Source: Stylonectria norvegica
Taxonomy: Eukaryota; Ascomycota; Sordariomycetes; Hypocreales; Nectriaceae
DNA: 64,000 nt
Assembly: GCA_014621405.1 (NCBI GenBank)
Contig: JAANBC010000162.1
Location: forward strand, 1 to 64,000
Direction of reading: 5' to 3'
The notes beneath the pieces were generated by a model that saw only the letters and a list, made by a program, of their open reading frames with translations, was not told the origin of the DNA and searched no databases. The stretch's first letter is position 1. Each line of letters opens with the position of its first letter. A program made the translations under genes and the position numbers. This document shows positions 12,334 to 23,534 of the stretch, one piece after another.

Positions 12334-12636
12334 ATGGCTACCAACCTCGAAGTCATCCACGCATATCGGCGTCTGTATCGGGGACTCCTCCAGGCCGTGC
12401 AGTACAGCTTGCCGGCACGCTTCGTTGCCCGAGACCAGATCCGCGAAGCGTTCCGCGAACCAGGCGCCTCGCTCAACCCGGAGGGCATCAAGCGCACCGT
12501 CTGGTTCTTGGAGGCGGCTACCAAGGAGAAGGGACTGGAGCACCGCATTTTGAAGAATCTGCTGGAGGTTAAATTGAAGAGGGAGAATGTGAAGAAGGGT
12601 TACAGGCATAAGCTGAAAGAGCAGCGGGCTAAGTAA
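12334..12636 (+). CDS. Small LYR-motif protein, probably mitochondrial
   Basis: This single-exon gene encodes 100 residues from the ATG at 12334. Near the N-terminus AYRRLYRGLLQAVQYS carries the Leu-Tyr-Arg motif followed by the short helix typical of LYR proteins, which act as assembly factors or accessory subunits in mitochondria. The middle (ARDQIREAFREP, GIKRTVWFLEAA, LEHRILKNLLEV) resembles the small fungal family once listed as a domain of unknown function (DUF1763). The C-terminus is very basic (KREN, KKGYRHKLKEQRAK). I cannot name the complex it serves. The small size and good start context support it as a real gene. Confidence 0.72.
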   Translation: MATNLEVIHAYRRLYRGLLQAVQYSLPARFVARDQIREAFREPGASLNPEGIKRTVWFLEAATKEKGLEHRILKNLLEVKLKRENVKKGYRHKLKEQRAK

Positions 12637-13389
12637 GTTTGGACTCCTCGAAAGTTGGCGGTACGGGTGGTATGAGGGATGGGGAGATGGGTGACAGGTC
12701 TTTGTGTGAGACGCGGACTTGGGACTTGATGATGCATCTAGGGGATGGGTTATGAAGTCTATGGATTGTGTAGTTCTTGGGACGCTTGCTGACCTTCGCT
12801 TCAGGCCAAATGTACCGGAAATCCGAGGAACGGAGTATCGCCACTATGATATGACTATTGCCATGCTCAACAAGACCATGGGGCTTTGTTTGCGCTAGGA
12901 ACGAATCCACATCAACAAAGGAGACAATTCGTCAAGGGATCGATTCAGGAGTTTTGCAGAAGAGCATTACGATACGCTTGAGGACGGACATGGTTTTCCG
13001 GCTCTATATCTAACGAGAAACAACCACGCCTCGCCGACTATAATGGGTGGAGGTCGGAGGTCGAAAGGCCAGGACTAGAGCGCATTTTGCATGTCGGCTT
13101 GTATATCATATGTATTACCACCCCCAGCATAGAAGCTTGAAAGGTTGTTATGGGTTCGACAACGAAACGGGCCTCGGCGCAAGGAACTGAGATATTTCTA
13201 TTACTTTCTGAGCTGAGATTTGAATCTCGCTAGGAGACAGACGTGGTACTTCTCAAATGACACTTATACACAATCTCTAGACAAGGCTGATACAGAACAC
13301 CGCCACGAGCCATGCCATGCCGGAACGCCGGGTAAACCACCATATGATACATGCTTCTCCATCTCTATACCCACTCCTTCGCTCTGTCA
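12637..13389. other. Intergenic between convergent LYR and frataxin genes
   Basis: These 753 bases lie between two 3' ends. No coding signal, tRNA or repeat was seen. Confidence 0.5.
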
Positions 13390-14052
13390 TCAAGCCTTAC
13401 TCGGCGTGTCGACAACCACCCCGAGCTCGTCGGCAAAGAGACCGCTCAGACTGCTCCCGTCTCTAGCGTAGATCCATTGGCCCTCCCCCGTGCCCTCCTT
13501 CTCTTTCTGCCCCTCGCCAAGCAAGCACCAATCGTAGCGTTTTGGGCCGGAGATAGGCGACGAGAGCCATATTTGCTTGTTAGGCGGCTGCTTGTTTATG
13601 ACGTAGGTGCCCTTGGGCGGGAAGATGATGGTGAGGACGCCGGACTGTGTAGACAGCTGGTTAGCATGACGTCGATTCGCACGTGTAGGCATAGGGATAC
13701 GAACAGAAAACTCCACGTCGATATCTTCTCGCTCGTCGGCCAAGTCCTCGAGTTGGGTACAGACGTTTTCGAGGTACTCGTCCGAAATTTGGTGGTACTG
13801 ATGGTCCGTGAGGTCTGCCTGGGTGTATGCCACCTCCGTCTTCGCCGCCTCCTTAGCGGGATTGTCGGTGTGCGGCATGATGCCCTTGGGCCGGATCGAG
13901 CTCGTTGAGAAGAGACACCGGGGGCTACCAATGCATGGGGAGGCGGCGCGGCAGACAGCGGGAGCGAAGCGTAAGCTGGAGTAGCAGACGTTGGAGCTTC
14001 GCACGGCGCGTGAAGCCATGCGGGAGGCTTGGGTTAGGGTCTGGCGGGACAT
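13390..14052 (-). CDS. YFH1: Frataxin homologue, mitochondrial
   Basis: Frataxin is the mitochondrial matrix protein that assists iron-sulfur cluster assembly on the Isu1/Nfs1 complex. Exons are 14052..13705 and 13644..13390, giving 200 residues. The start is MSRQTLTQASRMASRAV, and the Arg/Ser-rich first 60 residues form a mitochondrial targeting sequence. The frataxin fold follows: an acidic helix (YLENVCTQLEDLADEREDIDVEF), strand SGVLTIIFPPKGTYVINKQ, then QIWLSSPISGPKRYDW and the C-terminal helix. The intron 13645..13704 is exactly 60 bases with no in-frame stop, so retention would insert 20 residues between EFS and SGVL; the family alignment favours removal. Its donor GTTCGT is weak, but the branch site GCTAAC is good. 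Confidence 0.9.
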   Translation of the reverse strand: MSRQTLTQASRMASRAVRSSNVCYSSLRFAPAVCRAASPCIGSPRCLFSTSSIRPKGIMPHTDNPAKEAAKTEVAYTQADLTDHQYHQISDEYLENVCTQLEDLADEREDIDVEFSVRIPMPTRANRRHANQLSTQSGVLTIIFPPKGTYVINKQPPNKQIWLSSPISGPKRYDWCLLGEGQKEKEGTGEGQWIYARDGSSLSGLFADELGVVVDTPSKA

Positions 14053-14427
14053 GCTGGGCGAGACGGATGGCGAAGGAATGGCCAATGGGTGTTGATGTGA
14101 AAGGGGAGGTGGTTGAGATGACGCTTTATAGACTCAAACGTGTCGTTGAACTGTTGTCGCTGTGATTTGCTGTCACGAGATAGTTGGATGGTTGTGAGTT
14201 CAAGCTCCCCGCGCTGGGGCTTCGTAAATGCAATTGCGAGCTTTCTTACTGGGCTCCTTATTGATTGGCCTAGCGCCCAGGTACCTCCCCAGCAATCATG
14301 TGCTGACGGGGACTGACTGTAGAACCCCACCAATACCAACAACTCCACCACCAAGCATCGTCGATCTCGCTCGCACCGTCACGACGCTGCGTCTCAAACG
14401 GGGGATGGACCATCTCGCTCCTCGAAA
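14053..14427. promoter_or_regulatory. Shared promoter of divergent YFH1 and APS3
   Basis: These 375 bases between two start codons must hold both promoters. I recognise no TATA box or named operator. Confidence 0.5.
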
Positions 14428-15058
14428 ATGATTAATGCCTTCCTGGTCTTCAATGGCCAAGGCCAGCCTCGCCTGACCAAGTTTTACACCCAGCTGGTAA
14501 GTCGTCGCAACGCCCTCGCACTGTCTTCCACCCCCATCTAATAGCATCCATCGGCAGGAAACCAGCATCCAGCAGCGGCTCATCTCTGAGATCTTCACTC
14601 TCGTCTCGAACCGGCCTTCCGGGTCGTGCAACTTCCTCCCGCTCCCACCGCTCCTCGCCGCCTCGGGCACATCGCACACCTCGTCCGAGGAGCAGAACGA
14701 CGTCCCGTCGCTGGTTACGTACCGCCACTATGCGACGCTGTTCTTCATCGTCATTTCTACGTCGACCGAATCTCCCCTCGCGCTCATCGACCTAATCCAG
14801 GTCTACGTCGAGGCCCTCGACAAGCTGTTTGAGAACGTCTGCGAACTGGACCTCATCTTCAACTTCGAGACGCTGCACGCCGCGCTGTCCGAGATGATCA
14901 TCGGCGGAGTCGTTATAGAGACCAACCTGGATCGCATCGTGTCCGGAGTCAGGGCGCAGGGAACAGTCGCCAAGCGGCCCGTCAACGAAGGACGAGGCGC
15001 GTCGGGCCTGGGGGCTGGTCTCGGCATGGGCGCTAACTTCGCCTGGGCGGGACGGTGA
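14428..15058 (+). CDS. APS3: AP-3 adaptor complex sigma subunit
   Basis: This is the small subunit of the AP-3 clathrin-adaptor-like complex, which carries cargo such as alkaline phosphatase from the Golgi to the vacuole. Exons are 14428..14496 and 14558..15058, giving 189 residues. The N-terminus MINAFLVFNGQGQPRLTKFY is characteristic of AP-3 sigma. It is followed by LVTYRHYATLFFIVIS, ALIDLIQVYVEALDKLF and LDLIFNFETLHAALSEMI, the conserved longin-type core. A Ser/Thr-rich insert (ASGTSHTSSEEQNDVPS) and a Gly-rich C-terminal tail lengthen it over the yeast protein, as is usual in filamentous fungi. It is convergent with the next gene, with 144 bases between the stop codons. Confidence 0.92.
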
Positions 15059-15202
15059 CGGCTTCAGACATGATGAGGGAAGTTTTGAGCGCAGCAAGGG
15101 CTGGCCTAGAAAGCAGCAGTGTCCAATACATGTTGCGCACCACCACGGGGTATGACGCCAGACTCCCAAATCCAATAATTATACACATAGAATAATAGTC
15201 TC

Positions 15203-15746
15203 CTAGCTCGACTCTGGTTTCGGCTCGTCTTTGGGTGGAGGAGGAGGCGGTGCGTCCCTCCGTCGTTCGTGTCTCTTCTCGGGATCCATGATGCCCCAGA
15301 GGTATTTCGTCTTCTTCCGGATCTACAGGGTGTTTAGTTAGAATATTTCTCTCTCCTATCGAGAGCAAAACCAACCTCTTCAGAAGGCTTATACTCCTGT
15401 CCCCACCACTCGAATTCAGAGTAGAACAGTAGATAGATGAGCGCAGCTATCACACGCCGTTAGAGATGCGCTCCGTATGGCAGGCTCTGCAACAAGACTT
15501 GCCCACAATCGTCACCAGCTGTGCAAACTTGACGCCCTTCTCCCATCGTGGCGAGCGACTCGCCAGCAGAATCCGCCGCTTGTATTTCTTCTCGAACCGG
15601 AGTTGTTGCTGGTGGTTAAGCTCCTTGAAGTTGGGCGGCCACACCTTTCTCGCTTGGTAGGGGTTGTTGGCCACAGAGAGCGCCGCGCGTCGCAGCATCG
15701 GCTCTTTGAAGGGGGCGGCCATGCGCCGGACGACGGTGGGAAGCAT
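15203..15746 (-). CDS. Small conserved fungal membrane protein with a GC-AG intron
   Basis: Three exons (15746..15503, 15446..15376, 15322..15203) give 144 residues. A basic N-terminus (MLPTVVRRMAAPFKEPMLRR) suggests mitochondrial targeting. A basic block PYQARKVWPPNFKELNHQQQ and FEKKYKRRILLASRSPRW is followed by one hydrophobic segment (KFAQLVTIVAALIYLLFY). A charged tail ends in Pro- and Lys-rich sequence. The first intron (15447..15502) has GCAAGT rather than GT at its 5' end; only this site keeps the frame and rebuilds the membrane segment. I do not recognise a named family, and the function is unknown. Divergent from leucyl-tRNA synthetase. Confidence 0.75.
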
Positions 15747-16161
15747 GATAATCCGGTCTGGAGCCTGGGGGACGACGCAATGGCCGGGATGAAGTAGTTT
15801 GGAAGGTCGCGCGAGCTGAGCCAAGGTTCGAGACTCGAGGTTCCGAAAAGTGACGGCCGAGGACAGCCACAGTGCAGCACCGCCTCATGGGAGTCCCGTG
15901 CACTAGCCACTTCCGCGTTGCCCCTGCGCCTGCGAGCTGCCCCGCGATTTTCACCCCTCCATCTCCGGCCGAGTTTCGTTCTCCAAGTGACTCTCAATTT
16001 CTCCGAGTGACTCAAAATACCCAGGCGCAATTCAAAGGTTTGTAGACGCTCGACTTGTCTAGCTCGGACTCAAGATAGGAGAAGCTAACAAAGGATATGT
16101 CTTAGAAATTGTGCGCTTTATCGGGATCTTGAAGTGACGACAGATCCTGTGGACCACGACG
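15747..16161. promoter_or_regulatory. Shared promoter of 15746 gene and LeuRS
   Basis: These 415 bases separate two divergent starts. Short repeats of AGTGACTC near 15982-16012 are visible; no recognised operator. Confidence 0.45.
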
Positions 16162-19100
16162 ATGGCTTCGATAACGTCCGTTCCGAAGGCCATGGAGGCC
16201 CTGGCCCTATCCAAGACCAAGGAGCTGAAGGGTGTATGTGGCTTTGATACCTTTACGTGATGCGCTTGCTGACCTATATAGACCGAGAAACGCGACACCC
16301 TGATCTCCATCGAGAAAAAGTACCAGCAGCAATGGCAAGAAGATGGTGTTTTCCTAGCCAACGCTCCCACGACCGACGAGGTCCCCCTCCACTCCATCAC
16401 CGCTGCCGAACTTCGAGAACAACAGCCCAAATTCTTCGGATGCATGGCATACCCCTACATGAACGGAACCCTACATGCTGGCCACTCTTTCTCCGTCAGC
16501 AAGGTCGAGTTCGCCGTCGGTGTCGCTCGAATGCAGGGCAAGCGTGCCCTGTTCCCCATGGGATTTCACTGCACCGGTATGCCCATCAAGGCTTGCGCCG
16601 ACAAGCTGGTCAACGAGATCAAGCTGTTTGGACGGGATTTCGAAGGCTACCAAGCAGACGAGTCTGTCATTGAGGAGAAGCCCGTAGAGAACAAGGCCAG
16701 GGATGACGTGACTAAGTTCACCGCGAAGAAGGGCAAGGCTGCGGCTAAGACGGTGAAGATGAAGTACCAGTTCCAGATCATGCAGGCTATTGGTATTCCG
16801 ACTGAGGAGATTCACCTTTTCTCAGACCCGCAGTACTGGCTCGAATTCTTCCCACCGCTGGCTATTCGCGACTTGACAAACTTCGGATGCCGAATCGATT
16901 GGCGTCGATCGTTTGTTACTACCGACGCCAACCCATACTACGATGCCTTCGTTCGATGGCAGATGAACCGCTTGAGGGAGTTGAACAAGATCAAGTTTGG
17001 AAAGCGATACACCATCTACTCCATTAAAGACGGCCAGCCTTGTATGGATCACGACCGAGCCGAGGGTGAGGCCGTTGGTCCTCAGGAGTACACGGCATTG
17101 AAGCTTAAGGTTCTCGAATGGGCCCCCAAGGCCGCTGAAGCGGTGGAGGGTAAGGTTCCGGCGGGCGCCAACGTCTTTCTGGTTCCTGCAACCCTGCGTC
17201 CCGAGACGATGTATGGACAAAACTGTTGCTTCGTTGGACCGAAGATTAAGTACGGAATCTTCAAAGTCAACGAGACCGACTACTTCCTCGTCACCGACAG
17301 AGCTGCGCGCAACATGGCTCATCAAGGTGTCTTTGCTACAGAGGGCAAAATCGAGAAGGTGGCAGAAATTCTGGGCACCGATATCGTGGGAACTGTGATC
17401 AACGCCCCTCTGTCTGTCCACAAGGACGGTATTCGGGTTCTTCCCATGGAGAATGTCCTACCGACCAAGGGCACTGGTGTGGTGGCTTGTGTACCTTCGG
17501 ACTCTCCTGATGATTATGCGACTATCACCGACTTGGCTAAGAAAGCTGATTACTACGGCATCAAAAAGGAGTGGGCCGAGTTGGAGATCATCCCCATCAT
17601 TGAAACACCCTCATATGGCAACCTCTGCGCACCTTTCTTGGTCAAGAAGATGAAAATCGCATCCCCAAAGGACACAAAGCAGCTGGAGGAGGCAAAGGAG
17701 CTGGCGTACAAGGAGGGTTACTACCAGGGTACCATGATAATTGGTGATTTCAAGGGTGAGAAGGTGGAAGTCGCCAAGAACAAGGTTCGACAGCAGGTTC
17801 TCGACGCTGGCGAGGCGTTTGTCTACTCTGAGCCCGAGCGCAAGGTTGTCAGCAGATCCGGAGACGAATGTATCGTGGCCCTCATGGACCAGTGGTACCT
17901 GGACTACGGCGAGGAGTCCTGGAAGCAGACTGCTCTGAAGTGGGTCGAGAACGCCGACGGCAAGGGACTGGAGACATACACCCAGGAGACGAAGAACGGC
18001 TTCGAAGCAGTTCTCAACTGGCTGAACCAGTGGGCGTGCGCTCGGTCTTTTGGACTTGGATCCAAGTTGCCGTGGGATCCTCAGTTCCTTGTCGAGAGTC
18101 TGAGTGACTCGACAATTTACATGGCCTACTACACCGTTGCGCACTTCCTACACAAGGACCTGTTCGGCCGTACAAAGGGCCTCGGCGATGTGGGCCCTGA
18201 GCAGATGACGGACGAGGTGTGGGATTACATCTTCTGCCGCCGAGACCTGGGCGACGACATGCTCAGCGCTTGCAAGATCCCCAAGAAGACTCTGGAGAGC
18301 ATGCGTCGGGAGTTTGAGTACTTTTATCCCCTGGATGTGAGAGCATCAGGCAAGGACCTGATTCCTAACCATCTCACCTTCTTCCTTTACGTTCACTTGG
18401 CCATCTTCCCGCCGGAATACTGGCCACGAAGCGTGCGAGCCAACGGCCATCTGATGCTGAACGGCGAGAAGATGAGCAAGAGTACTGGAAACTTTATGAC
18501 TCTGCGGGACTTGACCATGAAGTACGGTGCTGATGCATCGCGTGTCGCCCTTGCCGATGCTGGCGACGGTGTGTCGGATGCGAACTTTGAGGAGGACGTG
18601 GCGGACAATAACATCCTGCGTTTGTTCAACCTCCGCGAGTGGTGCGAGGAGATGGTCAAGGAGCAGGACGAGCTCCGCGTGGGAGAAGTCAACTCTTTCC
18701 AGGACGCTCTCTTCAGCAACGAGATGAACGCGGCGATCCACGAGGCGGTGGAGCAGTTCACCAACACCAACTACAAGCTGGCTCTCAAGGCGGGACTGTA
18801 CGAGTTGACGAGTGCTCGTGACTTCTACCGCGAAGCATGTGCGGCTGCGGGCATCAAGATGCACAAGGACCTGGTTCTACGATACATCGAGGTGCAAGCG
18901 CTGCTGCTGGCTGTCATTACTCCTCACTGGTCCGAGTACATCTGGCTGGAGGTGCTTAAGAAGGAGGGGTCGGTCCACAACGCGCGATTCCCTCAAGCTG
19001 GTGCGGTCGACGCATCCTTGTCGGCCAAGCGAGACTATGTGCGGAACACGGCATCCAACGTCAACTCGGCGGAGGGTCTCCAGCTGAAGAAGAAGGCCAA

Positions 19101-19572
19101 GGGCAAGGAGGTGTCGTTTGACCCCAAGAAGCCTAGAAAGCTGACCATCTTCCTCAACGACAAGTTCCCCGCGTGGCAGGCCAAGTACATTGAGCTGCTG
19201 AAGGAGATGTGGGACCCGGCGACTAGCTCGGTGAAAGATAAGGAGCTGAACGGCAAGATTGGCAAGATGGGAGAGATGAAGAAGGCGATGCCGTTTGTGC
19301 AGGGCCTAAAGAGGCGTCTACAAGCTGGCGAACCTGCTAGCGTGGTGCTGGAGCAGAAGCTCGCCTTTGACGAGCGGGAGACGCTTCTGCAAATGGTGCC
19401 GGGCCTGAAGCGGTCCGGCGGGCTGGTGGCTTGCGAGGTGCTAGCCGTCGAGGAGGGCGGTAAGAAGGGCGTGAACCTGGTTGACGGGAGCGAGGTGGCT
19501 ATCTCGATACCTTCGGCCGACAACGCCGTGCCTGGATTCCCGACGTTTTTCTTTGAGAACGTGGAGGTTTGA
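16162..19572 (+). CDS. CDC60: Cytosolic leucyl-tRNA synthetase
   Basis: This class I aminoacyl-tRNA synthetase charges tRNA-Leu in the cytosol. Exons are 16162..16233 and 16282..19572, giving 1,120 residues, the normal length for eukaryotic cytosolic LeuRS. The ATP-binding HIGH box appears as HAGH at about residues 89-92 (MAYPYMNGTLHAGHSFS). The editing domain contains TLRPETMYGQ at about residue 328. The second ATP motif is KMSKS at about residue 753 (NGEKMSKSTGNFMTLRD). The C-terminal third carries the anticodon-binding helices and a Lys-rich eukaryotic extension. There is no mitochondrial presequence and the architecture is archaeal/eukaryotic, which rules out the mitochondrial enzyme. The single short intron is near the 5' end. 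Confidence 0.96.
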
Positions 19573-21342
19573 TCCTACCTTGATAGTAGTACCTATTTCT
19601 ATGTGCCTGTAGACGGGCGTGAGGATGTGACGGATGTGGACCTGTATTTGGTGGTGGACGGACGAAAAGGAGGTTGGTATATGATGGATGACTTTGTTTA
19701 GCTAAAGAAGACTCGACGTGATGAAATGCAAGATGGATGAGTCCTGTATATGTCTTGAGCTAGGTCGTGATAGCGACGGGATGTGTCGCTTGTTGATGTG
19801 CCCATTCGCAGCAGTGAAGACGTGATGTGACGGGCCGGTAGTCAGGGGAACCGAGCAATCTCCCCGAGCGTCGCTCATTAAAATCGTCATTTGCTAATCA
19901 AAGAAAACCATCGATGTCGACTTTGTTTCGAGTTAACAAAGGCCTCCAACAAAGGAAGGCGATCGAAGCATTTCTCATGGCGGGCATGCCGCTTGCTTTG
20001 AGGCTCAGAGGCTCAGCTGCCATAAACCAAAGGTAGGACGGGCTATTTTTGGATGGAGTGTGGCTGGGGCGAAGGAGAGGGCGATCGGAAGTGGGAGGGC
20101 TAGGCTGGTTCGGGGGGGTTCATTGTTCAGAAGAGGATGTCAAGCCACGTCAAGCCACAGGAAGGGAATCATTGCTGTAAACTGGAGGTCAGCGATGGTG
20201 AGGGGCATGGAATATTGTTGCTCATCCAACTGAGGGAGGTGGGTATCAATATTCTGCCCCTCCACATCCATGGATTCTTTGCAAGAGGCTGGCCCCTCAC
20301 ACTGACACCCTCATGGTTACAGTCACTGTGGCAGGGGGGGGGCTGGTTATCTCGAGTCTCGCCAAGAACCAAGATGCATGAACTGCCTTTTTCAAGTTGC
20401 AACTCTAATCATGAATGGCTCCAGCCTGCCAAGTTCCCACAGCGGTGACCTCGTCACCAACTGCCAACCTCCCCCCACCACACTATCGCCAAACTTTAGA
20501 GTAGCGTCGCCGACCAAGATGCAGAATTCCAGATGCAGCCGCGGAAAAACGATGCTTGGGCATTTCGCCCATCCCCCATTGGCGGCCCTGTCGAGCTTGT
20601 CAGTCTGGCACAACGCCTCCCGGGCCTCTTCGGGTTAGAAGGTCCCTGCATCGGACGAAGAGGAGGGGACCCGCACCCTGTTCGGTGCCAAGTGCCTCGA
20701 TATGACGCAAGCCTTGCCCGGCGATGCTGCGATGGTTGGCTAGGCGCCACACTACGAATACACAAATTGCTGTGTGTGACTCGGCGTTATCGTTCGCGAC
20801 GGCTTGACCGCTCGGCGCCACGCGGAAACTTGTGGCCAGGCGGCAGGATAGTCGGACGGCGACGAATTCGCAAGGCTGGGGCGGCACACCACACCTCGTT
20901 GTATTTTCGGCGCGGCTGCCACGGCTCCGCCACAAAATAGAGTGCGAGCCGCCTATGGTCCTCTTTGGCGATATCCTTAGGAAGTGGGCATGGATGAGGA
21001 CCCCCGGGGGGCGTCGTCTGGCGTGGCTTCGACGAATGATGTCGTGCTCGGGAGAAAGAAACTGGACGAGGCCGGGCTCCCTCTGCTCTAAGCTTTGTGA
21101 GATGGATATATAGATAAGTGGTGTTGCTGCTCTGCTTTCCTCGTTACATATTATCTCATACACCTACCTACCTCCCTACCTTTCCATCTCACACAACAGT
21201 CTCTGTCTCACCAAGCCGTATATCCCATCTCATCTACCACTCGTTATCAGGCAACACTTCGAGACACAGCCTTAGTCCTCAGTCCCTCGATATAACCACT
21301 CCAACTCACAACCACCAACAACAACCACACACAACCCTCATC
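19573..21342. other. Intergenic: 3' flank of LeuRS and long promoter of the GPI protein gene
   Basis: These 1,770 bases hold no convincing gene. They include an ATCCATGGAT palindrome at 20266, a G-run near 20333 and the candidate TATA box listed separately. ORFs here have no recognisable content. Confidence 0.5.
21104..21114 (+). promoter_or_regulatory. Candidate TATA box of the GPI protein gene
   Basis: GGATATATAG lies about 235 bases before the ATG at 21343. It is followed by a CT-rich then CA-rich leader typical of strongly expressed fungal secreted proteins. Confidence 0.45.
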
Positions 21343-21804
21343 ATGCGTTTCACTCCCGTCCTCGCTCTCGCCGCCCTCTCCCAAGGCGTCTTCGCCCTCG
21401 GAACCGCACCCGCAGGCACTGGTATCACCCTCACCGAGACCGTCTCTGTCCCCACCACCGTCGCCTGGTCCAACGCGACTGAGACTGGTCCCGGAGGCGC
21501 CATCATCACCGTCAAGCCCGGCCACAACGCCACTGGTAAGCTCCCATCCCCATCCCCTCTCCCTCGTCATCGAGGCTCGAGAACCCGTCGCTAATGAGAA
21601 CCAGCTACCTTTGGCTTCAACACCTCCACCACCTGGGCTCCCGGCTCGGGGCCCAAGCCCACCGAGACTGACGGCTCCGGCTCCGGGTCTGGCTCTACCT
21701 CTGGCTCGCCTTCGCCGTCCGACGTCACAGCTGGCGCGCCCAAGATGCAGGCGTCTTTCGTCGGCCTCGTGGGCTTTTTGGCTGCCGGCATGTTCGTGCT
21801 ATGA
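21343..21804 (+). CDS. Small GPI-anchored secreted protein
   Basis: Exons 21343..21535 and 21605..21804 give 130 residues. A clear signal peptide (MRFTPVLALAALSQGVFA) is followed by a short Thr/Ser-rich region with N-glycosylation sites (NAT, NTS). A low-complexity Gly/Ser linker leads to a C-terminal hydrophobic tail (MQASFVGLVGFLAAGMFVL) preceded by small residues, which fits a GPI anchor signal. It is probably a cell-wall or plasma-membrane surface protein. There is no catalytic domain and I do not recognise a named family. The CA-rich leader and dominant use of C-ending codons suggest strong expression. Confidence 0.82.
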
Positions 21805-22694
21805 AATATAGACTCTAGACTTGACGATAGAATTTCGGAGACGATGGAACAATGCGAGCGGGAACGATAGATTTTTGGGGCACTCTGACGAGGAGTCAAG
21901 GTCGGAATAGACGCTGGAGTTGGCTGGCATAGCCATGGTTACCATTCATGCAGCATGTCTGCTTTCGACTTAACAAGTTAATATTAATACCATAGAAATA
22001 ATACCCAATACACATCATCATAGTACATATAATATCCTGTTGGATGAATGACATGAGTGATGGCTTTGATGTTTGAGATGTGTAATGATGCAATTGAACA
22101 CAAGGCTTTGACAGAATAAAACATCACCAAGTAGGAAATTGTGGTGTCGAATCCAGTTGTGTTCATTTTCCGAGGCCATCGATCCTCTTGTCGACTTTTC
22201 GGCTTGCTCCTGAGTCCCTACTGTTTGACTTGGGGTGGCTTCGAAACCACCGGTGCCTGGGCTCATTCGTCTCCGCTGCCAACTTCATAGCCTTGCACTT
22301 TTTTTTAAATGCTTATTCGTTCCTGGCGCGAGTCTGGGTCCGAAGCTTTCGTGGTTGCACAGGTCCCAACTTCCATAAGCTGACCACCCTTTCGGCCTCC
22401 GCCTCACTTGACGCATCATGAGAGACCATCATGATAGATCATTGTCCCGAATGGTGGCAGCGTGTCTTTGGCTGGTGCAAGTGGAGGGACCAAGCCGCGC
22501 GGGGTTTGCGTGTCCTGGGGAACCTGACGCGTCCTCTGTCTGCCAAGTGACTTGAGCCAAGGCGCGGGGGTTTCAAGGATCGGCTTTAGCAGCTGGCCGC
22601 TCGCGTTCTTGCTTCCGCCGCCGCGGGAGGCGGAGATGCTGGGATATATAAAGCCGAGGGTTTGATGATATAAAAGGTGAAGAACGTTGGCTAT
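21805..22694. other. Intergenic between convergent genes
   Basis: These 890 bases separate two 3' ends. TATATAAA and GATATAAAAG near 22646-22676 look like TATA boxes, but no gene start follows on the plus strand, so they may be chance or serve a non-coding RNA. Confidence 0.4.
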
Positions 22695-23009
22695 TCAAGC
22701 TGCGAGTGGAATCTGAGCGCCCGGGGCAGCAGACGGGGGAGGCTTCGGCAAGTCGTCCTGGGAGATGTTAGTCCAAATACAAGGTACTCAAAGAATGCCT
22801 GGTTCACGTACGAGATCGAAAATGACGCGGATCATGAGGCTGCAGCTGGGGCAGACGGCAATGTCCTCGTCGTCGCGCAAGTCATCGATGGAAATCTGGA
22901 ACTTGTCGCCACAGGGGCACGGGTAGTGGTAGAGCTGGAGGACCTCGTCAAAGGTCATGTCCTCGATCTCGATCTCGTCGTAGATGGCGATGTTCTCGTC
23001 GTCTGACAT
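22695..23009 (-). CDS. DPH3: Diphthamide biosynthesis protein 3 (CSL zinc finger)
   Basis: Dph3/Kti11 is a small iron/zinc-binding electron donor for the Dph1-Dph2 step of diphthamide formation on elongation factor 2, and also works with Elongator in tRNA wobble modification. Exons 23009..22812 and 22757..22695 give 86 residues. The sequence starts MSDDENIAIYDEIEIEDM. It carries the CSL finger ligands CPCG and CPSC separated by the FQISIDDLRDDEDIAV loop, then SLMIRVIFD, and ends in a short Pro-rich tail (DDLPKPPPSAAPG). Length and all four cysteines match the family. Divergent from the ABC transporter at 23535. Confidence 0.95.
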
Positions 23010-23534
23010 GTTGGCGGTTGTTGTTGTTATAGTTGTTCGGAAGGTGTCTGTTGATGCGATAATCCGCGGCGTGAGGAAATAGAAGTCTTTAATTTCGCCC
23101 CGCGGTGGAGGATGAGTGAGGATCTGGGAGGAAAATTCTACCCCACAAACGTGGCTAATGCACGATGTGGCTAGAGATCCACAGGTTGTCAATCACATGC
23201 CGAATCGCGGGATTGTGGGGCGGTGCATCTTGCCCCAGACGCTTCGGCCGAGGGAGCTTCCACCCTTCCACCATGTGCTGGAAACTGGGGTTGGTCGAGT
23301 GACGTCCAACAATGTAGTGGAATCTCACCTTGACACTATTTTCCTTCCTTCAAGTTGTTTTGAGAGACTATTTGCTGTATCTTCACTTAGTTCTCAGATG
23401 GGATAGACCCTCTGCTACGCCGTCTCCCCCAATGCGCGACCCGTGACGTCGTTGCGATTTCGAAGTCCGAACCACTACCACTCGACGACACGGCGACACG
23501 CCTCACGCGAGGGCCTCCCTCAAATAAACCCACC
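23010..23534. promoter_or_regulatory. Shared promoter of DPH3 and the peroxisomal ABC transporter
   Basis: These 525 bases lie between divergent starts. The plus-strand ATG context (CCCACCATGG) is near optimal. No named regulatory site was recognised; oleate-response elements were not evident. Confidence 0.45.

Noticed and set aside
13190..13235. A tRNA-like T-arm (GAGATTTGAATCTCG)
   Set aside because: No matching acceptor stem, D-arm or anticodon arm could be formed around it.
20600..21163. A 187-codon minus-strand ORF upstream of the GPI protein gene
   Set aside because: No domain or codon bias, low-complexity Arg-rich content, and it lies in the promoter of the opposite gene.
22640..22680. 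TATA boxes on the plus strand near the 3' end of DPH3
   Set aside because: No coding region starts downstream on the plus strand, so they cannot be tied to a gene.
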